Translations under genes and position numbers: made by a program
Source: an uncultured Bacteroides sp.
Lineage (GTDB): Bacteria > Bacteroidota > Bacteroidia > Bacteroidales > Bacteroidaceae
Assembly (NCBI GenBank): GCA_900766195.1
Contig: CAAFUN010000051.1
Location: forward strand, 1 to 12,535
DNA: 12,535 bases
Reading direction: 5' to 3'
The notes under the pieces: model-generated
Told to the model about the DNA's origin: nothing
What the model saw: the letters and a program-made list of their open reading frames with translations, nothing else
The model's database searches: none
Shown here: piece after piece, positions 1 to 6,083 of the stretch
Position numbering within the stretch: the stretch's first letter is position 1
Layout of the letters: each line of letters starts with the position of its first letter

Positions 1-1163
1 TGCAACGTTTGAAAGAAGCTGCTGAAAAAGCTAAGATAGAGTTGTCATCTTCTACTAGTACTGAAATTAACTTACCGTATATTATGCCGGTAGGTGGTGT
101 GCCAAAACACTTGGTTAAGACTTTGACACGTGCTAAATTTGAAGCATTGGCTCATGAATTGATTCAAGCTTGTTTGGAACCATGTAAGAAAGCAATGGCT
201 GATGCTAGCTTAAGCAACTCTGATATAGATGAGGTAATCCTTGTAGGTGGTTCTTCACGTATACCTGCAGTTCAGAAATTGGTTCAAGATTTCTTTGGAA
301 AGGCTCCTTCTAAAGGTGTAAATCCTGATGAGGTAGTTGCCATAGGTGCAGCTGTGCAAGGTGCTGTATTGACAGATGAGATTAAAGGTGTGGTATTGCT
401 TGATGTTACTCCATTGTCAATGGGTATTGAAACCATGGGTGGTGTAATGACTAAGTTGATTGATGCCAACACAACCATTCCTTGTAAGAAGAGTGAGACA
501 TTCTCTACTGCTGCTGATAACCAAACGGAAGTTACTATTCATGTATTGCAAGGTGAGCGTCCTATGGCTTCGCAGAATAAGTCAATCGGTCAGTTTAACC
601 TGACAGGTATTGCTCCTGCACGTCGTGGTGTTCCTCAAATTGAGGTGACTTTCGATATTGATGCCAACGGTATATTGAAGGTATCTGCTAAGGATAAGGC
701 TACCGGTAAGGAACAAGCCATTCGTATTGAAGCTTCAAGTGGTTTGAGCAAGGATGAGATTGAAAAGATGAAAGCAGAAGCTGAAGCTAATGCAGAAGCT
801 GATAAGAAAGAACGTGAGAAGATTGACAAGCTGAATCAAGCAGACTCAATGATCTTCACTACTGAAAATCAGTTGAAGGAATTAGGTGATAAATTATCTG
901 CTGACAAGAAAGCTCCTATTGAAGCTGCTTTGCAGAAACTGAAAGATGCTCACAAGGCTCAAGATGTAGCTGCAGTTGATACAGCAATGGCTGAATTGAA
1001 TACTGCATTCCAAGCTGCTAGTGCCGAGATGTACGCACAGAGCGGTGCTCAAGGTGGTGCACAAGCTGGTCCTGATGCTAATGCCGGACAAGCTGGCGGT
1101 GGTCAAAGCAATAGCAATCAAGGCGATAATGTTCAAGATGCTGACTTTGAAGAAGTCAAATAA
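1..1163 (+). CDS. dnaK: DnaK (Hsp70) chaperone, C-terminal part
   Basis: This is an ATP-dependent cytoplasmic chaperone that works with DnaJ and GrpE; the 5' part lies outside the window. The visible frame opens at position 3 with QRLKEAAEKAKIELSS, a hallmark Hsp70 nucleotide-binding-domain segment near residue 245 of E. coli DnaK. It continues with VILVGGSSRIPAVQ and NPDEVVAIGAAVQGAVL (end of the ATPase domain), the interdomain linker GVVLLDVTPLSMGIETMGG, the beta-sandwich substrate domain, and a helical lid rich in Lys, Glu and Ala. The tail is Gly/Gln/Ala-rich and ends in DADFEEVK, close to the canonical EEVKD end, so the 3' end is intact. The first ATG in this frame (position 9) is internal and is not the real start. 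A strong terminator 40 nt downstream suggests that dnaK ends its transcript here. Confidence 0.98.
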   Translation, partial: QRLKEAAEKAKIELSSSTSTEINLPYIMPVGGVPKHLVKTLTRAKFEALAHELIQACLEPCKKAMADASLSNSDIDEVILVGGSSRIPAVQKLVQDFFGKAPSKGVNPDEVVAIGAAVQGAVLTDEIKGVVLLDVTPLSMGIETMGGVMTKLIDANTTIPCKKSETFSTAADNQTEVTIHVLQGERPMASQNKSIGQFNLTGIAPARRGVPQIEVTFDIDANGILKVSAKDKATGKEQAIRIEASSGLSKDEIEKMKAEAEANAEADKKEREKIDKLNQADSMIFTTENQLKELGDKLSADKKAPIEAALQKLKDAHKAQDVAAVDTAMAELNTAFQAASAEMYAQSGAQGGAQAGPDANAGQAGGGQSNSNQGDNVQDADFEEVK

Positions 1164-1203
1164 GGAGCATATTCAAAAAGAGTCAAACGACTACCAAAAA
1201 TAG

Positions 1204-1244
1204 AAAAGGAGTGTAATTCAATGAGTTACGCTCCTTTCTTTTTT
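1204..1244 (+). terminator. Rho-independent terminator of dnaK
   Basis: A 12-bp stem AAAGGAGTGTAA (1205-1216) pairs with TTACGCTCCTTT (1226-1237), with a single T-G wobble and a 9-nt loop. It is followed by CTTTTTT. It sits 40 nt after the dnaK stop codon. Confidence 0.9.
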
Positions 1245-1919
1245 GTGTTTTCTGTTTAACTCTCGTTCTTTTTGATTTTTAGCGTTATATTTATATTGAA
1301 TTTGTATCATAACAAAATGTAGGTAATGTTGAAAAACTTGATACAAGTGAATGATATATAGTTTTAATCCTAAAATAGACAAGAATATATTTTGCCTTAT
1401 TTGTAGCCACTGCCATATCAATCAAATCTCCAAAGTACTCGTAAATTACATTTTTAGCATGTTAATGAATGCTGTTTTCGTTCATTATAGTAATGGCTAT
1501 CGTCTGCCATTACCTTGATGCACTCCCGAAGAGTCTATAGAATGTTTGCTGCAATGTTATATGGAGGGTCTTCATGGCTGTTACAAAATATTTTAGGCAA
1601 ATAAACAACTATTCAAATCATCCACAATGGTCTTAGTTAACTGGTACTCTCTGATATCTCCTCAATGTTCAAATCCTTTTCCATTTTCAAGTGATTTGGT
1701 GAAATAATTCTGTTTTCTACTATCTAACCTTCATATCGAAGCCGATTGAGAATTTTATGAGTAGCCTACAGTCATCTGCCAAGAAATACCATTTAAACCG
1801 TTTCATTAAGCGAGATGGTAGACCCTTGTATCTAAAAAAATTATTAGTTTGATACGAGGTACCGTAGCGGTCACACAATAAATCTATAAGTATAAAGCAT
1901 CTTAAATATTTAATTGAAA
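1245..1919. other. Gene-poor spacer between dnaK and the DUF134-NifX operon
   Basis: There is no reading frame here with recognisable family signatures. The stretch is AT-rich and contains two adjacent perfect hairpins (1463-1513). On the minus strand, short fragments of protein-like sequence in several frames between about 1454 and 1684 are broken by stops and may be remains of a decayed gene. A minus-strand frame over 1720-1983 stays open but runs into the promoter and start of the next gene and resembles nothing I can name. Confidence 0.5.
1463..1513. repeat. Two adjacent similar hairpins
   Basis: Hairpin 1 is TAATGAA (1463-1469) with TTCATTA (1481-1487), loop 11 nt. Hairpin 2 is GTAATGGC (1490-1497) with GCCATTAC (1506-1513), loop 8 nt. 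Both share the outer TAATG/CATTA pairing and differ at the inner two pairs (AA/TT versus GC/GC) while remaining paired. There is no T-run, so neither is a typical terminator. The function is unknown. Confidence 0.5.
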
Positions 1920-1933
1920 TGAACATATGTTCA
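1920..1933. promoter_or_regulatory. Perfect 14-bp palindrome, putative operator
   Basis: TGAACATATGTTCA reads the same on both strands. It lies 10 nt upstream of the TATATTTG -7 element, where a -33 element would normally sit, and no good TTG is found at the usual 19-21 nt spacing. This is the expected layout for a regulator-dependent promoter. Binding by the downstream DUF134 HTH protein itself is an inference. Confidence 0.6.
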
Positions 1934-1943
1934 AAATAAGGTG

Positions 1944-1951
1944 TATATTTG
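1944..1951 (+). promoter_or_regulatory. -7 promoter element of the DUF134-NifX operon
   Basis: TATATTTG matches the Bacteroidetes primary sigma consensus TAnnTTTG exactly and lies 25 nt upstream of the ATG at 1977. The -33 side is weak and is occupied by the palindrome at 1920-1933. Confidence 0.6.
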
Positions 1952-1976
1952 CACTCATATTTAGAGAAATAAGAAT

Positions 1977-2786
1977 ATGCCAAGACCCAAGCAATGTAGA
2001 AGTGTAGAATGCCCGCCAGGAGCCAAGGGATTTCGTCCTTTTGGCTGTGGGTGTAACAGGAACCGTGAAGCAGTAACTTTACAGATTGATGAATACGAAG
2101 CTATTCGTCTCATCGATCGTGAAGGACTGTCACAAGAAGATGCAGCCCGAAAAATGCAGGTTTCAAGGCCCACACTCACTCGTGTATATGACCGAGCACG
2201 TAAAGCTATAGCCGAAGCCATCGTTGATAATAAAATACTTCAGATAGGTGAAGGCGATGTGGAGTATTATGGTCAATGGCACTCAAATAAAATAACTAAT
2301 AAAGAAAAAATGAAAAAGATTGCAATTCCGACTACCGACGGAAAGCTGTTTCAGCATTTCGGTAAAGCGAGTCAGTTCACATTCGTAACCATTGAAGATG
2401 GTAAGGTAACCAGTAAAGAGGCTGTTGATGCTCCACCTCATGCTCATGGTGTAGCTCCTCGATTCATTCTTTCACATAACGTCACTGAGGTTATAGCAGG
2501 TGGTATCGGTGCTACGCCTGTAAACATGCTTATGGAAGCAGGTGTAGAAGTGCATATCGGAGCACCTTCACTACCTATCGATGAGATTATCGCCAAATAT
2601 ATCGACGGTTGTTTGATATTTGATGAGAATAACGTGTGCGCTCATCATCGCGAACATGACGGTGAAGGTCATCATCATGAAGACGGAATGGGGCATCATC
2701 ACGGTGAAGGACATTGTGGTGGACATGGAGAGCACGCTTGTGGCAATCATGACGAGAAAGTCTATAAGATATCCAGCAAGGAATGA
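1977..2786 (+). CDS. DUF134 (UPF0251) HTH domain fused to NifX/NifB-type cofactor-binding domain, His-rich tail
   Basis: 269 residues in three parts. Residues 1-95 are a UPF0251/DUF134 domain, opening with MPRPKQCRSVECPPG, with cysteines at 7, 12, 24 and 26, then a sigma-region-4-like HTH at about 50-75 (GLSQEDAARKMQVSRPTLTR). Residues 112-220 are a dinitrogenase iron-molybdenum cofactor-type domain (KIAIPTTDGKLFQHFGKA, then AGGIGATPVNMLMEAGVEV). Residues 223-258 hold 13 His plus Cys 247 and 255, a probable metal-binding tail. In many organisms the first two domains are separate neighbouring genes; here they are one frame. No other nif gene is present, so nitrogenase assembly is not implied. 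A DNA-binding regulator that senses a metal or Fe-S cofactor is the best inference. An in-frame ATG at 2310 (residue 112), preceded by an A/G-rich AAAGAAAAA, could give the second domain alone. The stop overlaps the start of the degraded hydrolase gene by ATGA. Confidence 0.9.
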   Translation: MPRPKQCRSVECPPGAKGFRPFGCGCNRNREAVTLQIDEYEAIRLIDREGLSQEDAARKMQVSRPTLTRVYDRARKAIAEAIVDNKILQIGEGDVEYYGQWHSNKITNKEKMKKIAIPTTDGKLFQHFGKASQFTFVTIEDGKVTSKEAVDAPPHAHGVAPRFILSHNVTEVIAGGIGATPVNMLMEAGVEVHIGAPSLPIDEIIAKYIDGCLIFDENNVCAHHREHDGEGHHHEDGMGHHHGEGHCGGHGEHACGNHDEKVYKISSKE

Positions 2787-3040
2787 AAATCGTTGTTCTG
2801 ATAGATAATGTTGCTGGCTATGACACCAGATTGACAAGTGAGCATGGATTATCGATGTATAATCGATAAAGCCTACCCTTTGGCATAGATTTGGCTCATT
2901 TGGATTTCTGTTTCCTTTCGCATGGGCACAACGACCATAATGGAGGCTTAGCCCGATTTCTGGAAACGATACCTAATAACCTGTCTATTCACTGGATTTC
3001 ATACAATCAGTCATATTATCGGAGGATTTCACTTCGTTGA
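2783..3040 (+). pseudogene. Degraded MBL-fold metallohydrolase (COG1237-like)
   Basis: Translation from the ATG at 2783, which overlaps the upstream stop as ATGA, gives MKIVVLIDN..., then EHGLSMYNR and a TAA stop at 2867. The opening and the EHGLS motif are typical of the N-terminus of metallo-beta-lactamase-fold hydrolases related to COG1237. The same frame resumes after the stop as FGIDLAHLDF and then FLSHGHNDHNGGLARFL, which carries the HxHxDH zinc-binding motif. It stops for good at TGA 3038. Intact relatives have roughly 25-30 residues between EHGLS and the segment before the HxHxDH motif, including the FDTG strand; here only about ten codons including the stop remain. The last 150-200 residues are missing. 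So there is an internal deletion, a nonsense codon and loss of the C-terminus. The overlap with the DUF134-NifX gene shows it was once co-translated with it. Family assignment is firm; exact substrate is unknown. Confidence 0.82.
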
Positions 3041-3118
3041 CTGTAATAAGACAGCCAACTTTTGTAGAAACACTGTTGTTTGTATAGAAAAGGGTAGTAT
3101 ATAGCAATAAATCCCTAC

Positions 3119-3158
3119 AAATCCCTGTAAGCTAATAGCTTATGGGGATTTTGTATTT
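3119..3158 (+). terminator. Terminator of the DUF134-NifX operon
   Basis: A 15-bp stem with two G-T wobbles, AAATCCCTGTAAGCT (3119-3133) with AGCTTATGGGGATTT (3137-3151), closes on a 3-nt loop (AAT) and continues into TGTATTT. The AAATCCCT at the base is also duplicated directly upstream (about 3109-3116). It probably ends the transcript that covers the degraded hydrolase. Confidence 0.88.
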
Positions 3159-3384
3159 AATGGCATATATTATTGTAAATTTAATTGTTTTTATGGAACA
3201 TTTTTAACATATTTGTATCGGTATTAATTTGAGTAAAAAAGGCTTTAAAATGATCCAGATATGTAATGAAAAGAAACTTCTCCTGCGGTCATTGAAACTA
3301 TTTTTTATATAATTAAAAAGCATTATTTTACATAATGCAATATCACCAAATAGATTTTATTTTAAAAACTAACATTATACTGCA
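3159..3384. other. AT-rich leader upstream of the DUF1622 gene
   Basis: No gene is visible. TTG at 3185-3187, then 20 nt, then CATATTTG (3208-3215) is a promoter-like pair with one mismatch to TAnnTTTG; it would imply a leader of about 160 nt. Within it, GCATTAT (3320-3326) and ATAATGC (3332-3338) form a perfect 7-bp hairpin with a 5-nt loop. No known riboswitch is recognised. Confidence 0.35.
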
Positions 3385-3738
3385 ATGTTACACACTTTCT
3401 TAAATATGCTCGCTACTATTATCAGTGTTATCAGTTTGCTGATTGTATCTTATGGAGTAGTCATCGGCTTCATTGCTTTCCTATGTAATGAAATAAAGCG
3501 GTTCAATGGTACTTATACTATCAATAATATTCGGCAAGTTAGAGTTAATTTTGGTAGTTACCTATTGTTAGGACTAGAATTCTTAATTGCTTCCGATATA
3601 TTGAAAACTGTAGTTGATCCGACTTTAGATGAATTGGCAATCTTGGGTGGAGTAGTAGTAGTAAGAACTGTGCTTTCTGTGTTTTTAAATAAAGAGATTA
3701 AAGAACTAGCTGAAAGCGATTCTTCCGAGAAGATATAA
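3385..3738 (+). CDS. DUF1622 family integral membrane protein
   Basis: 117 residues, the usual size for DUF1622. The N-terminal hydrophobic segment (about 8-34, ISVISLLIVSYGVVIGFIAF) is followed by a polar stretch (about 38-53), then a second membrane segment containing the family hallmark GLELLIASDI-like run, here LLGLEFLIASDILKTVVDPT (about 62-81). A third segment (about 85-105, ELAILGGVVVVRTVLSVFL) ends in NKEIKEL, also typical. The short charged C-terminus is likely cytoplasmic. The molecular function of the family is unknown. The start at 3385 places the first membrane helix at the very N-terminus, as in relatives. The next gene begins 27 nt downstream on the same strand, so the two are probably co-transcribed. 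Confidence 0.88.
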   Translation: MLHTFLNMLATIISVISLLIVSYGVVIGFIAFLCNEIKRFNGTYTINNIRQVRVNFGSYLLLGLEFLIASDILKTVVDPTLDELAILGGVVVVRTVLSVFLNKEIKELAESDSSEKI

Positions 3739-3765
3739 GTACTTATTTATTGAATACACAAGTGT

Positions 3766-4947
3766 ATGAAAAAACATCAACTTTATTTATTTTTTTTGAC
3801 TCTTATTCTTAGCTCAAACTTTTCTTTGGCTCAGACAAAGCTAATGCAACTTCAACTAGAGGGGAAGAAATATGAAACAATGTATCTAAGGGCTAATCTT
3901 TATCGATTAAATGATTCATCTATAGAGATTAAAGGAAAGTCAAATGATGGCTCTAATTGGGAATTTGCTATTCCGGATTCTATCGTATCACATACACAAT
4001 GGTATGATATCCGGACAGGAGAATATGATTCTTTGCAGAAAAAAGTGTTTGAGGCTGGTCTAATTGCAGTTTATCGAAACGATACTATTGATGGTAAAAC
4101 AGGGCGTTTATTCCCTCTTTATGATGATAAAATGCCTGTTCTCCGAATGAAATATGTTAAATCAGAAGTATCCAATGAGACAAATTACCAAGTAACTGAT
4201 TCTCTCATAATGGAAAATGGTCAGCTTGTCACAGATTACTTTCTACTGAACCCAATAATAGAGGGATCAGATTTCGCAATAGAATTGGAAAATCCACAAA
4301 TTTCGATGCCATCTTTATGTGATGATAATCAAGTATTTATTTATACTTTGGATTCTTTATCTCAAAAATATCCTGATTCTCGTTACCTAATGATGCAAGC
4401 TTCTGTCTATACTGTATTTCGAGCGAATAAAACAGAAGGGAAAAAGATATATAACAATTTTACAAAAGCGAACAGAGATACATTTTGGGGTCAGAGAATG
4501 AAAAAGTATTTGTATACCTTCCAGTTTCAGAATATGAAATTGCCAACTAGCACTAATCTGAAAAATGAAGAACAAGTAATAGTTGACTCTAAAAAATATA
4601 ATCTGATTGTTTTTTCTGCATCATGGTGTGAACCGTGTAGAAAAGAAATACCAATTCTTAAACAAGTATATAATGATTTAAATAGAAAATTGGATATGGT
4701 ATACATCTCTCTTGATAATGTCAAAACAGTTGCAGCATGGCAGAAATTGATAAACGTAGAATCCATTCCTTGGCGTAGTCTGAGTGCTTATGAAAATATC
4801 AACAAAGTACAACAACAATATAATGTGGTTTTTGGTATTCCTTGTATCCTTCTCGTTGCTCCTAATGGTACTGCAGAATTTCTTGATGTTCGCAAAGCAG
4901 AGGATAAACAACGACTGTATCAGCTTTTGGGTAACAGCTCAAATTAA
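3766..4947 (+). CDS. Secreted TlpA-like thioredoxin-fold protein
   Basis: 393 residues. Residues 1-22 are a Sec signal peptide (MKKHQ, hydrophobic core LYLFFLTLILSS, cleavage after SLA). Residues 23 to about 265 are a beta-rich periplasmic region loosely like the DUF4369-type domains that precede thioredoxin folds in Bacteroidetes; I cannot assign it firmly. The C-terminal domain (about 268-390) is thioredoxin-like: LIVFSASWCEPCRKEIP places the redox pair at Cys288 and Cys291, and GIP gives the cis-proline at 359, followed unusually by Cys360. Such proteins act as periplasmic thiol-disulfide reductants or resa-type partners; the client is unknown. There is no lipobox, so it is probably soluble in the periplasm. 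It lies 27 nt behind the DUF1622 gene. About 254 bp with no gene and no clear terminator follow. Confidence 0.88.
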   Translation: MKKHQLYLFFLTLILSSNFSLAQTKLMQLQLEGKKYETMYLRANLYRLNDSSIEIKGKSNDGSNWEFAIPDSIVSHTQWYDIRTGEYDSLQKKVFEAGLIAVYRNDTIDGKTGRLFPLYDDKMPVLRMKYVKSEVSNETNYQVTDSLIMENGQLVTDYFLLNPIIEGSDFAIELENPQISMPSLCDDNQVFIYTLDSLSQKYPDSRYLMMQASVYTVFRANKTEGKKIYNNFTKANRDTFWGQRMKKYLYTFQFQNMKLPTSTNLKNEEQVIVDSKKYNLIVFSASWCEPCRKEIPILKQVYNDLNRKLDMVYISLDNVKTVAAWQKLINVESIPWRSLSAYENINKVQQQYNVVFGIPCILLVAPNGTAEFLDVRKAEDKQRLYQLLGNSSN

Positions 4948-5152
4948 TAGAGTCTTCTATATAAATTCGCGACTATAGCAAATTAAAAATCAGATTCATA
5001 AGTCGATTCAAATAAATAATATAAGTATAAATGAATAATAAAATGCCGTTGTTTTTTGATAGTTTATAATTTGCTCAGAAGACAATTATACCTTTAGGGA
5101 AGTACCGGACAATAGCAATGCTTTTGAATAGATAATAATCTCACGAACTGAA

Positions 5153-5182
5153 TTGAAGTCTCTATATAATTAGTTATTTTTG
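5153..5182 (+). promoter_or_regulatory. Promoter of the TerB/J-domain gene
   Basis: TTG (5153-5155), 19 nt, then TATTTTTG (5175-5182) is a full match to the Bacteroidetes -33/-7 arrangement. The start codon is at 5202, so the leader is short. Confidence 0.7.
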
Positions 5183-5201
5183 CAGCCTAATAAAAAGGAA
5201 A

Positions 5202-5978
5202 ATGGGAACAGCAAAATGGATTGGTAGTATCATTGGTTTTATGGCCGGAGGACCATTAGGAGCTTTGGCAGGATATGCTCTTGGATCATTATTTGATAAA
5301 GATGAACAGATGACTTTTCAACAAGAAGAGGCACAAACAACATATTCGCGCTCAGAAGGACAGAGAAATAGCTTTCTCTTTTCCATGTTAGTAATGGCTT
5401 CGTATATTATCAAAGCAGATGGACGTGTCATGCATAGTGAGATGGAATTTATTCGTCGGTTCTTAAGATCTACTTTTGGTGAATCTGCTGCTGTTGAAGG
5501 AGAACAAATTCTGCTTAATCTCTTTGAACAACGTAAACAGATGGATCTGAAGGGTTCACAACAATTTAAGAATACCATTCGTGAATGTGGAATACAGATT
5601 GCAGCTAACCTCACCTATGAACAACGGTTGCAATTATTGGAATTTCTCGTAGAAATAGCTAAGAGTGACGGCAAAGTATGTAAAGAGGAAATAGAGGCAT
5701 TAAAAGAAGTTGCTCTGTATATGGCGCTTTCTGCAGCAGAAGTCGAATCAATGCTAAATTTAGGCGGGAATTCTTTGGATGAAGCTTATAAGGTACTTGA
5801 AGTTGAACCAAATGCAACTAATGAGGAAGTACGTGCTGCCTATCGTCGTTTGGCTTTGAAGCATCATCCTGATAAAGTGGCTATGCTGGGCGAGGATATA
5901 AAAAAGGCGGCTGAAGAAAAATTCCAAAGTATTAATAGCGCCAAAGAACAAATTTACAAAGCAAGAGGCATGAAATAG
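5202..5978 (+). CDS. DjlA-like membrane co-chaperone: glycine zipper, TerB domain, J domain
   Basis: 258 residues. The N-terminus (about 6-30) is a membrane segment with a regular glycine zipper: Gly at 8, 12, 16, 20, 24 and 28. Residues about 55-185 form a helical TerB-like domain with two similar halves (MASYIIKADGRVMHSEMEF and VEIAKSDGKVCKEEIEAL), each carrying an acidic DG motif as in TerB/DjlA proteins. Residues about 193-258 form a J domain with the HPD tripeptide at 222-224 (YRRLALKHHPDK), which stimulates the ATPase of DnaK. The order matches DjlA, a membrane-anchored DnaK partner with the J domain at the C-terminus. The gene has its own promoter and is not in an operon with the dnaK in this window, although it lies only 4 kb from it. 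Its specific client is unknown. Confidence 0.9.
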   Translation: MGTAKWIGSIIGFMAGGPLGALAGYALGSLFDKDEQMTFQQEEAQTTYSRSEGQRNSFLFSMLVMASYIIKADGRVMHSEMEFIRRFLRSTFGESAAVEGEQILLNLFEQRKQMDLKGSQQFKNTIRECGIQIAANLTYEQRLQLLEFLVEIAKSDGKVCKEEIEALKEVALYMALSAAEVESMLNLGGNSLDEAYKVLEVEPNATNEEVRAAYRRLALKHHPDKVAMLGEDIKKAAEEKFQSINSAKEQIYKARGMK

Positions 5979-6036
5979 TCTATATAAGAATGAATCATTA
6001 GACATCACTATTTATAAAAAATTGCTCACTAAAGTG

Positions 6037-6044
6037 TATATTTG
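6037..6044 (+). promoter_or_regulatory. -7 element of the acyltransferase gene
   Basis: TATATTTG matches TAnnTTTG exactly, 40 nt before the ATG at 6084. The -33 side is only TTTA at about 6011, so it is weak. The element includes the TTG at 6042 that could otherwise be read as a start codon, which argues against that start. Confidence 0.55.
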
Positions 6045-6083
6045 CTACCTAAAAGTATATATCTAATAAAATTAAAAACAGCA

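Noticed and set aside
1720..1983. An 87-residue minus-strand reading frame
   Set aside because: It overlaps the promoter and start of the DUF134-NifX gene, has no recognisable domain, and its composition is that of chance translation of AT-rich DNA. A decayed gene cannot be fully excluded.
2571..2837. A minus-strand frame rich in Met, Thr and Val
   Set aside because: It is the antisense shadow of the His-rich tail codons (CAT/GGT) of the DUF134-NifX gene.
2783..2869. A genuine 28-residue small protein after the DUF134-NifX gene
   Set aside because: The same frame beyond the stop encodes the HxHxDH motif of the same enzyme family, so a broken MBL gene is the better reading.
5973..6013. Terminator after the TerB/J-domain gene (AAATA/TATTT with inner GTCTA/TAGAC)
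   Set aside because: The stem has a 5-nt one-sided bulge and a 16-nt loop and no T-run follows.
6042..6083. TTG as start of the acyltransferase gene
   Set aside because: The TTG is part of an exact TAnnTTTG promoter box, and the ATG at 6084 gives the usual N-terminus ahead of LDGLRG.
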